In this document: piece by piece, positions 47,717 through 56,533 of the stretch | How positions within the stretch are numbered: the first letter of the stretch is position 1 | How the letters are laid out: each line of letters begins with the position of its first letter | Source: Streptomyces sp. ISL-96 | GTDB taxonomy: Bacteria > Actinomycetota > Actinomycetes > Streptomycetales > Streptomycetaceae | Direction of reading: 5' to 3' | Assembly: GCF_018614035.1 (NCBI RefSeq) | Contig: NZ_JAGGPA010000005.1 | Coordinates: 62,001-126,000, forward strand | Length of the DNA: 64,000 bases | Translations under genes and position numbers: made by a program | Notes under the pieces: model-generated | The model's database searches: none | The model's input: the letters and a program-made list of their open reading frames with translations, nothing else | What the model was told of the DNA's origin: nothing

Positions 47717-48220
47717 TCAGGCGGCGAGCGACGCGGGCGCCAGCGACGCCGGGCCGGGCGGGGGCGGCCCAGTGGCGATGGCGAGCTCGAACCAGATGGT
47801 CTTGCCGCCCGGCCCGTACGGCCCCTCCCCTATGGCGCAGCCGCCCCATCGGTCGGCGACGAGTTCAAGAATCGCGAGCCCGCGCCCGTCCTCGTCGTAG
47901 ACGGACACTCCGTCGCGCTGCGGCTTCGGCAGGTCGGGGCTCATGTCCCAGACGCTGACGCGCAGTACGGGGTGCAGCCAGTGCAGGCGGACTGCGGCGG
48001 GCCCCTTGGTGTGGCGTACGGAGTTGGTGGCGAGCTCGGAGGTCAACAGCTCGGCGCGGTAGCTGAGTTCGTCGAGGTCGTGGGCGGTGAGGATCGCACG
48101 CAGGGTGGTGCGGGCGATCCGGGGACTGCGCGGATCACAGGGGAAGTTCAGCTCGTACTGCCACGGTTGGTCGAACGGAATGGGGGTGGGGTGAGTGTGG
48201 AGGGTGGGTTCTGTCCTCAC
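47717..48220 (-). CDS. ATP-binding, anti-sigma-factor-like protein (HATPase_c_2), 167 aa
   Basis: A second RsbW-like GHKL protein. N box TSELATNSVRHT, G1-like VWDMSPDLPKP (the Asp kept, the glycines lost), G2 box DEDGRGLAILELVADRWG. It belongs to the second WhiJ/AbaA-like cluster, being divergent from the XRE gene at 48505. The GTG at 48220 is preferred because AGGA lies 8 nt upstream; an ATG three codons earlier exists. It ends 16 bp before the convergent hydrolase stop. Confidence 0.82.
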   Translation of the reverse strand: MRTEPTLHTHPTPIPFDQPWQYELNFPCDPRSPRIARTTLRAILTAHDLDELSYRAELLTSELATNSVRHTKGPAAVRLHWLHPVLRVSVWDMSPDLPKPQRDGVSVYDEDGRGLAILELVADRWGGCAIGEGPYGPGGKTIWFELAIATGPPPPGPASLAPASLAA

Positions 48221-48504
48221 GAGACACATCCTGTGGTGCGTGTGAGTGGTGAACGAGTGGGTGCGTACCAGCAGGCGTTGAGGCCTGAGCAGTGGCAATG
48301 CCGGTCGCGGAACCTACCGTCCCGGGCCGGGCAGGGTGAACCGGTGCGCTTCCGCCGACGACGACTACGCGAGTGGTACGGGTCACACCGTAGCGGCACA
48401 TTTATAACCAGTGCGACCACTTTCACTGATACGAGTTCAATTCATCGGGCCGGTGGACTGGGGACGGCAGTATCGGCACACTGTCCGCGAACAGGAGAGG
48501 GAAC

Positions 48505-49356
48505 ATGGCCCCAAGGCAGGCACCCACGATCCGTCAGCGACGGTTCGGCACAGAGCTACGACGACTCCGCGAAGCCGCAGGCATGTCGGCACCCACCGCG
48601 GCAAACCTGCTCGGCGCAGACCGGACGGCGATCTCGAACATCGAGGCCGGCCGCTTCGGCATCAGCGAGGACCGGCTGCGACGCCTGGCAAGCATCTACG
48701 AATGCGGAGACGAGGCACTGATCGACGCCTTGGCCCTGATGACGGGTGGCCGCAAGGGTGGCTGGTGGGACGAGTACCGGGGCAGGATTCCGCCCGGTTT
48801 CCTTGACGTCTCAGAGCTTGAGCATGACGCGGCGCGTCTGCGGACGATCCAGACCGCGCTTCTACCCGGCTTGTTCCAGACCGAAGATTACGCACGTGCC
48901 ACGTTCGAGCTCCCCGTGCCACCACTTCGACGGCTCGAAGTCGAACTACGGGTGGAACACCGGCTGACCAGGCAGTCCGTAATCACCGGACAGGAACCCG
49001 TCCCCTACGTCGGGGCCATCCACGAGGCTGCCCTGCGGATGCAGCTCGGCAGTCGCAGCATTGCCCGCGCTCAGCTTCAGCACCTCTTGAAGGAGAGCGA
49101 ACGCCCCAACGTCACATTGCTGGTGATCCCGTTCACCGCCGGAGGCTTCCCACTCCTGGACTCGTCGGTCCTGTACGCAGAGGCCCCGAACCCCCACCTG
49201 GACACAGTGCAACTGGACTCACCAACAGGGGCCGTCTTCATCGACTCCCCAACCCAGTTGGCCAACTTCCGTACCCGACTGGACTTGTCCGAAGAGGTGG
49301 CGTTGACTCCAGACAGGTCCAGGGAGTTCATCCACACCATCGTCAAGGAGCTGTAA
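48505..49356 (+). CDS. WhiJ-like XRE-family regulator with DUF5753, 283 aa
   Basis: N-terminal helix-turn-helix (RFGTELRRLREAAGMSAPTAA then LGADRTAISNIEAGRFGI) and C-terminal DUF5753 (from GWWDEYRGRIPPGFLDVSELEH, with LLPGLFQTEDYARATF and VTLLVIPFTAGGFPLLDSSVLY). An AGGAGAGGG site is about 4-9 nt before the ATG. It is followed after 3 bp by a DUF397 gene and is divergent from the ATPase gene. The 284-bp gap upstream includes an imperfect AGTG/CACT repeat (about 48408-48428) near an AT-rich TATAAC that may be its promoter-operator. Confidence 0.87.
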   Translation: MAPRQAPTIRQRRFGTELRRLREAAGMSAPTAANLLGADRTAISNIEAGRFGISEDRLRRLASIYECGDEALIDALALMTGGRKGGWWDEYRGRIPPGFLDVSELEHDAARLRTIQTALLPGLFQTEDYARATFELPVPPLRRLEVELRVEHRLTRQSVITGQEPVPYVGAIHEAALRMQLGSRSIARAQLQHLLKESERPNVTLLVIPFTAGGFPLLDSSVLYAEAPNPHLDTVQLDSPTGAVFIDSPTQLANFRTRLDLSEEVALTPDRSREFIHTIVKEL

Positions 49357-49359
49357 GCG

Positions 49360-49593
49360 GTGTCGCAGGCGTCCACGTTGCATTGGCTCAAGTCCTCGTT
49401 CTCCGGCGACGGCGGCAACAACTGCATCGAGGTCGCAGCAACCGAGAACGGGGCGGCTCTCCGCGAGAGCGACAGCCCGGCCATCGTGATCTCGACGAGC
49501 CAAGCTGCTCTGCGAGCGCTTCTGCTCGGGGTGAGGGCCGGGGGGCCGCAGGACCTCATCCTCAATCACCAAAGGCATGTGAGACGTCCATGA
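49360..49593 (+). CDS. DUF397 protein, first of two, 77 aa
   Basis: GTG start with AAGGAG 9 nt upstream, located inside the end of the XRE gene. DUF397 pattern: WLKSSFSGDGGNNCIEVAATENG, then ALRESDSPAIVISTSQAALRALL, with a longer C-terminal tail than normal (GGPQDLILNHQRHVRRP). Its stop overlaps the ATG of the second DUF397 gene, so both are coupled to the XRE gene. Likely partner of the XRE regulator. Confidence 0.85.
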   Translation: MSQASTLHWLKSSFSGDGGNNCIEVAATENGAALRESDSPAIVISTSQAALRALLLGVRAGGPQDLILNHQRHVRRP

Positions 49594-49796
49594 AATTGCC
49601 CGAACGCAATTGGCAGCGCTCGTCCTTCTGCCCAGAAGGAGGCAACAACTGTGTCGAGGTGGCGGCAACACACCGCAATGGCGTTTCGATCAGGGAGAGC
49701 GAGAGCCCGGCTGCCATCGTCGCAACGAGCCGGGCCGCCTTGCGCGCCCTCCTGCTTGGAGTCAAGGCCGGGGAAATCGAGCTTCCCCGGCTGTGA
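49590..49796 (+). CDS. DUF397 protein, second of two, 68 aa
   Basis: ATG overlaps the stop of the previous gene (ATGA). Pattern: WQRSSFCPEGGNNCVEVAATHRNG, VSIRESESPAAIVATSRAALRALLLGVKAGEIE. It resembles its neighbour closely in the C-terminal half (RAALRALLLGV in place of QAALRALLLGV), which points to tandem duplication inside the cluster. Probably binds or modulates the same XRE protein. Confidence 0.85.
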   Translation: MKLPERNWQRSSFCPEGGNNCVEVAATHRNGVSIRESESPAAIVATSRAALRALLLGVKAGEIELPRL

Positions 49797-50070
49797 TCGA
49801 CGGGTACACCGCCGGGCACCTCGCCGCTGAGCAGGTCCTCGACCGCGCCCTGCTGAACGACGCGCAACTTGGCAATCGCCGCTCGCTGCCGCAGAGCTCA
49901 GGGCAAGCCCCAGACAGGGCGCTAGGCAGCGAGCGGGATCCGGGGGCAGCCGCATCACGAGGTCCGGGTAGCTGTACATCTGCCCGACGTTCCAGTAGGT
50001 GCCGACAAGGCCCCCGAGTTCCCGGGTGTCGGCCCAGCTCATCAGCAGATCACCATCGGACCGTCTGTGG
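49797..50070 (-). pseudogene. Gene remnant, product unrecognised
   Basis: A short stretch on the minus strand reads LLMSWADTRELGGLVGTYW, continuing to YSYPDLVMRLPPDPA (about 50045-49930), with third positions almost all G or C, as in real genes. No complete frame, start or ribosome site goes with it. It looks like the middle of a lost gene. I do not recognise the family. Confidence 0.35.
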
Positions 50071-50778
50071 TCAGTCCACGTCCCCGTACGACGTGGCCAC
50101 CTTCAGGCCGTCGATCCAGTTGATGACGCGCTTGTCCTTGACCTCCGCGCCGTAGGTGCCGAACCGGGTGTCATTGCCCAGGTCGTCCCAGGTACGGCCG
50201 GAGAACGAAGCGACCTTGGAGCCGTTGTAGTACGCCTCCACCCAGCCGGAGGAAGCGCTGCTCGAGGTGTGGATGCCGAGCACGATCCGCTTGTACGTAC
50301 TGGTGGTGACCCGTGTGGACCACTTCAGGGTCCACTTCTCGCCGACCTCGATGTGAAACAGCTTCAGGACCCCGCCCTCGACCTTCATCAGGACCGGATA
50401 GTTCTGCTGATGCTGGTCGCCTGTGCCGTACGACTTCCACTGGAAGATCGTGCCGGCGTCCGGGGTGTTGGTGGAGGTGTCCCAGCCCAGGTAATAGGTC
50501 GAGTTGTTCTTGAAGGTGTAGCGGGACCCGCCGACGCTGATCCCGTGCGCCTCGCAGCGCTCCAGGCCCAGCGGCTTGTTGAACTTGAAGACCTTGCCGC
50601 GCCCGTCGTTGTTGTCCTGCGCTACGACGCTGCCGGGGGAGTCGCACAGGAGCGAGGAAAACACTCCGGTGCCGCGAGAGGCGTCGCCGTCCCAGATGAC
50701 GGAGGCTTCGGCGGGGGACGGTGACAGGAGGACCAAGGAGGAGGCAGCGGCGATGAGAGCGCCGGTGCGCTTGCGCAT
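50071..50778 (-). CDS. Secreted polysaccharide lyase-like protein (heparin lyase I fold), 235 aa
   Basis: Signal peptide (MRKRTGALIAAASSLVLLSPSPAEA) and a beta-jelly-roll concanavalin-like body. Visible segments: VIWDGDASRGTGVF at the mature start, FNKPLGLERCEAHG, FQWKSYGTGDQHQQNYPVLM, LKWSTRVTTSTYKRIVLGIH, GWVEAYYNGSKV, and the closing NWIDGLKVATSYGD. This order fits the polysaccharide lyase (heparin lyase I) family that cleaves acidic polysaccharides. The ATG has AAGGAG 7 nt upstream. A clear promoter and a palindromic site precede it, implying regulated expression. Confidence 0.68.
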   Translation of the reverse strand: MRKRTGALIAAASSLVLLSPSPAEASVIWDGDASRGTGVFSSLLCDSPGSVVAQDNNDGRGKVFKFNKPLGLERCEAHGISVGGSRYTFKNNSTYYLGWDTSTNTPDAGTIFQWKSYGTGDQHQQNYPVLMKVEGGVLKLFHIEVGEKWTLKWSTRVTTSTYKRIVLGIHTSSSASSGWVEAYYNGSKVASFSGRTWDDLGNDTRFGTYGAEVKDKRVINWIDGLKVATSYGDVD

Positions 50779-50843
50779 GAGGGGGCTCCTTGTGGGGGTT
50801 GGGGTGGTGCCTGCCCGCCGAGCTGCGGGCGATGAGCAAGCGC

Positions 50844-50873
50844 TGTCTAGCATGTGCGCGATCGAACGTTCAA
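50844..50873 (-). promoter_or_regulatory. Probable promoter of the polysaccharide lyase gene
   Basis: On the minus strand TTGAAC (-35) and TAGACA (-10) are separated by 18 nt; the -10 is about 65 bp before the ATG. The -35 overlaps an inverted repeat TCGAACGTTCAA. Confidence 0.55.
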
Positions 50874-50886
50874 TAGAGGGAGGTGA

Positions 50887-50901
50887 GTTGAACGCTTCAA
50901 C
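50887..50901. promoter_or_regulatory. Palindrome GTTGAA-CGC-TTCAAC, possible operator
   Basis: A perfect 6+3+6 palindrome just upstream of the promoter of the lyase gene, sharing its TTCAA/TTGAA words with the repeat over the -35. Two such sites in 40 bp suggest a DNA-binding regulator, identity unknown (no regulator gene adjacent). Confidence 0.5.
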
Positions 50902-50929
50902 CGTTTGCCGTCTCTCCTGTTCCCTGCGG

Positions 50930-51160
50930 TGTGTGAACGGTGTGAGGGCAGGTCGGCGCATAGTGCACCCACTCCGGGGTCGTCCGGGAACACAAAGTCC
51001 TCCTCCCCCGCCGCCTTGCGTACGGCGGCGACGACCTCGGAGGGCGTGCAGCCGTTCTTGCGGTCGACGAGGTGGAAGAGGAACGGCTGCAGTGCCCCTC
51101 CGCCGACCCCGTACGTGCCTGGTGGATCAGCTGACGGCTGTTGCCGCCCGGCCAGCCAGG
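50930..51160 (-). pseudogene. Gene remnant upstream of the lyase gene, product unrecognised
   Basis: On the minus strand a segment with coding-type third positions reads GVGGGALQPFLFHLVDRKNG, then PSEVVAAVRKAAGEEDFVFPDDPGVG. It runs into the promoter region of the lyase gene without a proper end, and no ribosome site precedes it. It seems to be a fragment of a deleted gene; no family is recognised. Confidence 0.35.
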
Positions 51161-51193
51161 ACAGGCGGGCCGGGCGCGTGCAGACTTGCGTCA

Positions 51194-51464
51194 TGACGGC
51201 AGCACACGACTACGAGCACCTGCACCATCTGGTCGACCGGCTCAGTCCGACCCAGGCGCGGAAGCTTCGGCTCATCACCAGCCAAGACGACGAGCTGTCC
51301 CAGGTCGGCCAGGACATCCCGGACACGGCCGGGGCGAGCCACGAAGAGGATGGCGGGCTCCCGGACGGCTTCCGCGCGCTGTTCGGCAGCATCAACTCGC
51401 CTCCGAGCATCACGACGACCACGCGCGTGAACGTACGGAGCGGCAGTGGGGCGCAGTCGAGTGA
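51194..51464 (+). pseudogene. Frameshifted small antitoxin-like gene
   Basis: The frame from ATG 51194 gives DYEHLHHLVDRLSPTQARKL, continuing through LPDGFRALFGSINS. It then needs a one-base shift near 51400 to continue as SEHHDDHARERTERQWG and stop at 51462-51464. Such helix-rich proteins with a C-terminal Arg/Glu tail occur before PIN-domain toxin genes in Streptomyces. The shift and the ruined neighbour suggest an inactive locus. Confidence 0.5.
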
Positions 51465-51511
51465 TCACAACCGTCAAACACCACGCCCAGTGCCTGGCCC
51501 TGCTGCGGTAG
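51461..51511 (+). pseudogene. Remnant of a PIN-like toxin gene
   Basis: A GTG overlaps the stop of the antitoxin-like frame (GTGA), the usual coupling of VapBC pairs. The 16 codons read MITTVKHHAQCLALLR before a TAG. PIN toxins begin with a similar short start, then a His-rich helix and ALLR; here the Asp-containing strand and everything after it are gone. The identity is an inference from arrangement and a short resemblance. Confidence 0.35.
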
Positions 51512-51532
51512 GCCGTCGGGCGTTCAACCGAG

Positions 51533-52660
51533 TCAGCCGGCAGCCACAGCCGCCCGGCTCGTCGTCGCGATCGTTGCCGAGCCGACCACGCGGGTGCCGT
51601 CGTACAGCACGATCGCCTGGCCGGGGGCGACCCCGCGCACCGGCTCGGTGAAGGTGACCCGGAGCTCCGAGCCGTCGATCAGCTCCGCCGTCACCGGCGT
51701 CTCGCCGCCGTGCGCGCGCAGCTGCGCGGTGTACGTACCGCTGCCCGCCGGGGCCGTACCGCACCAGCGGGGCTTGATGGCCGTGAGTGCGGTGACGTCC
51801 AGGGCCTCTGCCGGGCCCACCGTCACCGTGTTGTTCACCGGGGAGATGTCCAGGACGTAGCGCGGCTTGCCGTCGGCGGCGGGGTGGCCGATCCGCAGGC
51901 CCTTGCGCTGGCCGATGGTGAAGCCGAAGGCGCCCTCGTGGCTGCCGATCTTCGTACCCGACTCGTCGAGGATGTCGCCCTCCGCCTTGCCGCCGAGACG
52001 GTTCGCCAGGAAGCCCTGGGTGTCGCCGTCCGCGATGAAGCAGATGTCGTGGCTGTCGGGCTTCTTCGCGACCGCGAGACCCCGGCGCTCGGCCTCCGCG
52101 CGGATCTCGTCCTTGGTGGTGAGGGTGTCGCCGAGCGGGAACATCGCGTGCGCGAGCTGCCGCTCGTCGAGGACGCCGAGGACGTACGACTGGTCCTTGG
52201 CCATGTCGGACGCGCGGTGGAGCTCGCGGCTGCCGTCCTCCTTCAGGACGACGGTCGCGTAGTGGCCGGTGGCCACCGCGTCGAAGCCCAGCGCCAGCGC
52301 CTTGTCGAGCAGCGCCGCGAACTTGATCTTCTCGTTGCAGCGCAGGCAGGGGTTCGGGGTACGCCCGGCCTCGTACTCCGCGACGAAGTCCTCGACCACG
52401 TCCTCGCGGAAGCGCTCGGCGAGGTCCCAGACGTAGAAGGGGATGCCGATGACGTCGGCGGCCCGGCGCGCGTCGCGCGAGTCCTCGATCGTGCAGCAGC
52501 CCCGCGCGCCCGTACGGAACGACTGCGGGTTGGCGGACAGGGCGAGGTGTACGCCGGTCACATCGTGCCCGGCTTCGGCGGCGCGGGCAGCGGCAACGGC
52601 GGAGTCGACCCCGCCGGACATGGCGGCGAGGACACGGAGGCGGCGCGGGGTCTCAGTCAT
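51533..52660 (-). CDS. mnmA: tRNA-specific 2-thiouridylase, 375 aa
   Basis: Adds sulfur to U34 of tRNA for Lys, Glu and Gln. The N-terminal PP-loop [13 protein letters not shown] binds ATP; the two catalytic cysteines are in [12 protein letters not shown] and in [25 protein letters not shown] and [10 protein letters not shown] also fit, and the C-terminal beta-barrel ends near ATIATTSRA. The ATG has GGTGGAG close upstream. The sulfur donor, a cysteine desulfurase, is encoded at 55017-56186, separated by two other genes. Confidence 0.95.
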   Translation of the reverse strand: MTETPRRLRVLAAMSGGVDSAVAAARAAEAGHDVTGVHLALSANPQSFRTGARGCCTIEDSRDARRAADVIGIPFYVWDLAERFREDVVEDFVAEYEAGRTPNPCLRCNEKIKFAALLDKALALGFDAVATGHYATVVLKEDGSRELHRASDMAKDQSYVLGVLDERQLAHAMFPLGDTLTTKDEIRAEAERRGLAVAKKPDSHDICFIADGDTQGFLANRLGGKAEGDILDESGTKIGSHEGAFGFTIGQRKGLRIGHPAADGKPRYVLDISPVNNTVTVGPAEALDVTALTAIKPRWCGTAPAGSGTYTAQLRAHGGETPVTAELIDGSELRVTFTEPVRGVAPGQAIVLYDGTRVVGSATIATTSRAAVAAG

Positions 52661-52714
52661 AGCTCCACCAGGGTAGACGGAACCACCGACAGGGCCGAAA
52701 GCGTTAAAGGGCTC

Positions 52715-53383
52715 ATGGAGCAGAAGAGGGTGGCAGGGGTGAGCAGACGGGCGCTGTTCATCGGGGGCGGGGCGGCCGTCGTGGGCGGTACGGCGGCCCT
52801 GTACGGGGAAGAGCTGTCCCGGCTGTGGTGGCTCGTGCCGGGCATCGACAAGCAGCGTACGGCGGGAGAGGTCGATCACAAGGGCGCCCAGTGGGTGGCG
52901 GCGTCGGCCGCGAATCTGCGGACCGCTGACCGGCCCGCCGACTACACGATCGACCGGATCGTGATCCACGTGACGCAGGGCAGCTTCGCCTCGGCCGTAC
53001 GCGTCTTCAAGAACCCGCTGCACGCGGCCGCCGCGCACTACATAGTGCGGGCGAAGGACGGCCACATCGCTCAGATGGCGCGGGAGCTGGACGTCGCCTA
53101 CCACGCCGGCAACCGCTCGTACAACGAACGCAGTGTCGGCATCGAGCACGAGGGTTTCGTCGACCGCCCGGAGGACTTCACGGACGTCATGTACCGCTCG
53201 TCGGCCCGTCTCGCCGCCGGGATCTGCCGTCGGTACGAGATACCGGCCGACCGGAAGCACATCATCGGCCACGTCGAGGTCCCGGGCACCGACCACACCG
53301 ACCCGGGCCCGCACTGGGACTGGGCCCGCTACCTCCGGCTCGTACGTAAGGAACTGGCGGGCGGGGCCCCGGTCGAGGCCTAG
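52715..53383 (+). CDS. N-acetylmuramoyl-L-alanine amidase, Tat-exported, 222 aa
   Basis: A twin-arginine type start ([16 protein letters not shown]) precedes an Amidase_2/PGRP domain. Zinc ligands and catalytic residues are seen as [31 protein letters not shown], and [19 protein letters not shown]. It should cut the bond between muramic acid and the stem peptide of peptidoglycan outside the membrane. ATG with AAAGGG just upstream. It is divergent from mnmA; I recall the same arrangement in S. coelicolor. Confidence 0.88.
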   Translation: MEQKRVAGVSRRALFIGGGAAVVGGTAALYGEELSRLWWLVPGIDKQRTAGEVDHKGAQWVAASAANLRTADRPADYTIDRIVIHVTQGSFASAVRVFKNPLHAAAAHYIVRAKDGHIAQMARELDVAYHAGNRSYNERSVGIEHEGFVDRPEDFTDVMYRSSARLAAGICRRYEIPADRKHIIGHVEVPGTDHTDPGPHWDWARYLRLVRKELAGGAPVEA

Positions 53384-53538
53384 CTGTGGCCTAGCTGTGC
53401 TGCCCGACGGGCCACCTCACTGTCCCGGAATTGGCAACAGGACTTGCCGCCATCATCCGGCAGGTCGCACGCTCCTCGGCATGAACCACACAGCGATCCC
53501 GGACACGGGCATGGCTGCGGGCGACAGGGGAGTCCAGG

Positions 53539-54984
53539 TTGAAGCCGATCAGTGCGGGACAGGACGAAGCAGCCGGAAGTACGGAGCGGACGCCTTCAGT
53601 CCGGTGGGCGCTCGCCGGACTTTCGATGTCCATGCTGCTGTCCTCGCTCGGCACCAGCATCGCCAATGTCGGTTTGCCGACGCTGGCGCAGGCGTTCTCC
53701 GCCTCCTTCCAGGACGTCCAGTGGATCGTCCTCGCCTATCTCCTCGCCATCACCACCGTGATCGTCAGCGTCGGACGGCTCGGTGACATCATCGGCCGCC
53801 GACGGCTGCTGTTGAGCGGAATCTTCCTGTTCACGGTGGCCTCGGTCGTGGGCGGCGTCGCGCCCAGCCTCTGGTCTCTGATCGCCGCCCGGGCGGCGCA
53901 GGGCCTCGGAGCGGCCGTCATGATGGCCCTCGCCATGGCGTTTGTCGGTGAGACGGTTCCCAAGTCAAGGACCGGCAGCGCCATGGGGCTGCTCGGAACG
54001 ATGTCCGCGATCGGTACCGCTCTCGGTCCCTCGCTGGGCGGCGCTCTGATCTCGGGACTCGGCTGGCGGGCGATCTTCCTTGTCAACGCGCCTCTGGGCG
54101 TCCTGACTTTCCTTCTCGCACACCGCCACCTGCCCGCTGACAAGCGGCAGCCCGGAGCCGTCCGGCCCCGCTTCGACCATGTGGGCACGCTGCTGCTTGC
54201 CGGGACGCTCGCGGCTTACGCACTCGCCATGACGATGGGGCACGGCAGTTTCGGCGCGCTCAACATGGCGCTGCTGTCCGCCGCCGCCGTCGGCGTCGGC
54301 CTGTTCGTGCGCGCCGAGGCGAGAGCGGCCTCACCTTTGATCCGACTGACAATGTTCCGCGATCCACTGCTGAGCGCGAGCCTCGCCATGAGCACGCTCG
54401 TCTCGACGGTGATGATGGCGACGCTGGTGGTCGGGCCGTTCTATCTCTCTCGTACGCTCGGCCTCGATGCGGCTCTTGTTGGACTCGTCCTTTCGGCCGG
54501 TCCGCTGGTCGCCGCGCTGACCGGTGTGCCGGCCGGTCGCATCACGGACCGTTTCGGCCCACACCGCATGACCGTCGTCGGGCTCATCGCGACAGCGGCC
54601 GGTTCCTTCCTTCTGTCCATGTCGCCGGCGACGCTCGGTGTCTGCGGCTACATCGCCCCCATCGCAGTCATGACCGCCGGCTATGCGGTGTTCCAGACGG
54701 CCAACAACACCGCCGTCATGACAGATGTCCCCCCGGATCAGCGGGGCGTCATTTCGGGCACGCTCAACCTGTCGCGCAATCTCGGGCTCGTCACCGGCGC
54801 ATCCGTCATGGGCGCTGTGTTCGCGCTCTCGTCGGCGACGACCGACGTCACAACGGCGCCTGCCGGGGCCGTTGCCACCGGAATGCGGGTCACGTTCGCC
54901 GTCGCGGCGATTCTGATCGTCGTCGCGCTCGCCATCGCGGTCGGCAGCCGTGCGCTCTCGCGGAAAGCGGAAAAGGTCGAGTGA
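53539..54984 (+). CDS. MFS drug exporter, DHA2 type (14 helices), 481 aa
   Basis: Major facilitator with about 14 membrane helices. Marker segments: WIVLAYLLAITTVIVSVGRLGDIIGRRRLLLSG (motif A GRLGDIIGRRR) and motif C GTMSAIGTALGPSLGGALI. TTG start with GGGGAG 7 nt upstream. The coding style has more T- and A-ending codons and fewer Streptomyces-type biases than its neighbours, and it sits between the amidase and cysteine desulfurase genes; both point to a possible acquisition. No adjacent TetR gene is present, so its control and substrate are unknown. Confidence 0.87.
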   Translation: MKPISAGQDEAAGSTERTPSVRWALAGLSMSMLLSSLGTSIANVGLPTLAQAFSASFQDVQWIVLAYLLAITTVIVSVGRLGDIIGRRRLLLSGIFLFTVASVVGGVAPSLWSLIAARAAQGLGAAVMMALAMAFVGETVPKSRTGSAMGLLGTMSAIGTALGPSLGGALISGLGWRAIFLVNAPLGVLTFLLAHRHLPADKRQPGAVRPRFDHVGTLLLAGTLAAYALAMTMGHGSFGALNMALLSAAAVGVGLFVRAEARAASPLIRLTMFRDPLLSASLAMSTLVSTVMMATLVVGPFYLSRTLGLDAALVGLVLSAGPLVAALTGVPAGRITDRFGPHRMTVVGLIATAAGSFLLSMSPATLGVCGYIAPIAVMTAGYAVFQTANNTAVMTDVPPDQRGVISGTLNLSRNLGLVTGASVMGAVFALSSATTDVTTAPAGAVATGMRVTFAVAAILIVVALAIAVGSRALSRKAEKVE

Positions 54985-55016
54985 ATGAGCGGACCTGCCC
55001 CAGGGCGGTCCCCCGG

Positions 55017-56186
55017 TCAGACGAGTCCGGCCGTACGCGCCCGCTCCACCGCCGGGCCGATCGCCTCGGCCACCGCCGTTACGTCCTCGGCCGTCGAGGT
55101 GTGCCCGAGCGAGAAGCGCAGGGTGCCGCGCGCGAGGTCCGGGTCGGTTCCGGTGGCCAGCAGGACGTGGCTCGGCTGGGCGACTCCGGCCGTGCAGGCG
55201 GACCCGGTGGAGCATTCGATGCCCTGCGCATCGAGGAGCAGGAGCAGGGAGTCGCCCTCGCAGCCGGGGAAGGTGAAGTGGGCGTTGGCCGGCAGCCGGC
55301 CGCCCGGGGACGGGTCGCCGCCGAGGACCGCCTCGGGGACCGCCGCGCGTACGGCCGCGACCAGGTCGTCGCGCAGGCCGCCGATCTCGCGCGCGAACCA
55401 CTCCCGCCGCTCGGCCGCGATCCGGCCCGCGACCGCGAACGCGGCGATGGCCGGGGCGTCGAGAGTGCCGGAGCGTACGTGCCGCTCCTGGCCGCCGCCG
55501 TGCAGTACGGGTACAGGTGTGTACTCGCGGCCCAGCAGCAGCGCGCCGATGCCGTACGGCCCGCCGATCTTGTGCCCGGACACGGTCATCGCGGCCAGCC
55601 CGGAGGCGGCGAAGTCGACGTCAAGCTGCCCGAAGGCCTGCACCGCGTCGGCATGCAGCGGTACGTCGAACTCGGCGGCCACGTCGGCCAGTTCGCGGAC
55701 CGGCATGACGGTGCCGATCTCGTTGTTGGCCCACATCACGGTGGCCAGGGCGACGTCGGACGGGTCGCGTTCGATGGCGGCGCGCAGCGCTTCCGGGTGG
55801 ACCCGGCCGTACGAGTCGACCGGCAGGTACTCGACGGTCGCACCCTCGTGCTCGCCCAGCCAGTGCACGGCGTCCAGCACCGCGTGGTGCTCGACAGGGC
55901 TCGCCAGCACGCGGGTTCTGCGCGGGTCGGCGTCGCGCCGCGCCCAGTACAGGCCCTTGACGGCGAGGTTGTCGGCCTCGGTGCCGCCGGCGGTGAAGAC
56001 CACCTCGCTCGGCCGGGCGCCGAGGGACTCCGCGAGCATCTCGCGGGCCTCCTCGACGGTACGCCGCGCCCGGCGGCCGGCGGCGTGCAGAGACGACGCG
56101 TTGCCGGTGACGGCAAGCTGGGCGGTCATCGCCCCGACCGCTTCCGGAAGCATCGGGGTGGTCGCGGCGTGGTCGAGGTAAGCCAT
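55017..56186 (-). CDS. Cysteine desulfurase (NifS/IscS-like), 389 aa
   Basis: PLP enzyme taking sulfur from cysteine. Short form with [53 protein letters not shown], the PLP lysine in [11 protein letters not shown], and the active Cys in [12 protein letters not shown]. The ATG is preceded only by weak ribosome-binding signals. It likely supplies sulfur to MnmA, three genes to the left, and to Fe-S assembly. It is convergent with the MFS gene, 32 bp apart. Confidence 0.94.
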   Translation of the reverse strand: MAYLDHAATTPMLPEAVGAMTAQLAVTGNASSLHAAGRRARRTVEEAREMLAESLGARPSEVVFTAGGTEADNLAVKGLYWARRDADPRRTRVLASPVEHHAVLDAVHWLGEHEGATVEYLPVDSYGRVHPEALRAAIERDPSDVALATVMWANNEIGTVMPVRELADVAAEFDVPLHADAVQAFGQLDVDFAASGLAAMTVSGHKIGGPYGIGALLLGREYTPVPVLHGGGQERHVRSGTLDAPAIAAFAVAGRIAAERREWFAREIGGLRDDLVAAVRAAVPEAVLGGDPSPGGRLPANAHFTFPGCEGDSLLLLLDAQGIECSTGSACTAGVAQPSHVLLATGTDPDLARGTLRFSLGHTSTAEDVTAVAEAIGPAVERARTAGLV

Positions 56187-56253
56187 GGTGGATTCGATTC
56201 TACGAGCCCGCCGGACGCTCCCCGGTCCCGCCCTTGCTCCCCGCCGCGCTCTT

Positions 56254-56526
56254 TCAGCCGCCGAAGGTCCAGGACAGGCTGCCGTCGGCGGAGGCGAGTA
56301 CGGCGAGGACCACCAGGTCGGCCACTCCGAGGCCGAGCCCCAGCAGCGCCCTGCCCCGGCGTTCGGTGCCGCGCTTCAGGGCCATGGCGGCCAGCACGAT
56401 GACGACGGGGCCGAGGAAGATGTTGAGTACGAGCAGTCCGACGAGGCCGAGTACGAACGACGCGACGGCCATGCCGTCGGCGTCCCGCAACCCCGTGCGG
56501 CCGCGTGCGGATGTGGTGAACTCCAT
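56254..56526 (-). CDS. DUF4190 membrane protein, 90 aa
   Basis: Small protein with two hydrophobic helices of the DUF4190 type: [33 protein letters not shown] and [21 protein letters not shown]. The start at 56526 lies 7 bp after the stop of the 54-residue gene; its AAGGAG, 11 nt before the ATG, is inside the end of that gene, so the two are co-transcribed. Function unknown. Confidence 0.75.
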   Translation of the reverse strand: MEFTTSARGRTGLRDADGMAVASFVLGLVGLLVLNIFLGPVVIVLAAMALKRGTERRGRALLGLGLGVADLVVLAVLASADGSLSWTFGG

Positions 56527-56533
56527 GGCGCGT

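Noticed and set aside
53481..53786. Plus-strand frame starting ATG 53481 upstream of the MFS gene
   Set aside because: Overlaps the transporter in another frame, loses coding bias at once, and has no ribosome site.
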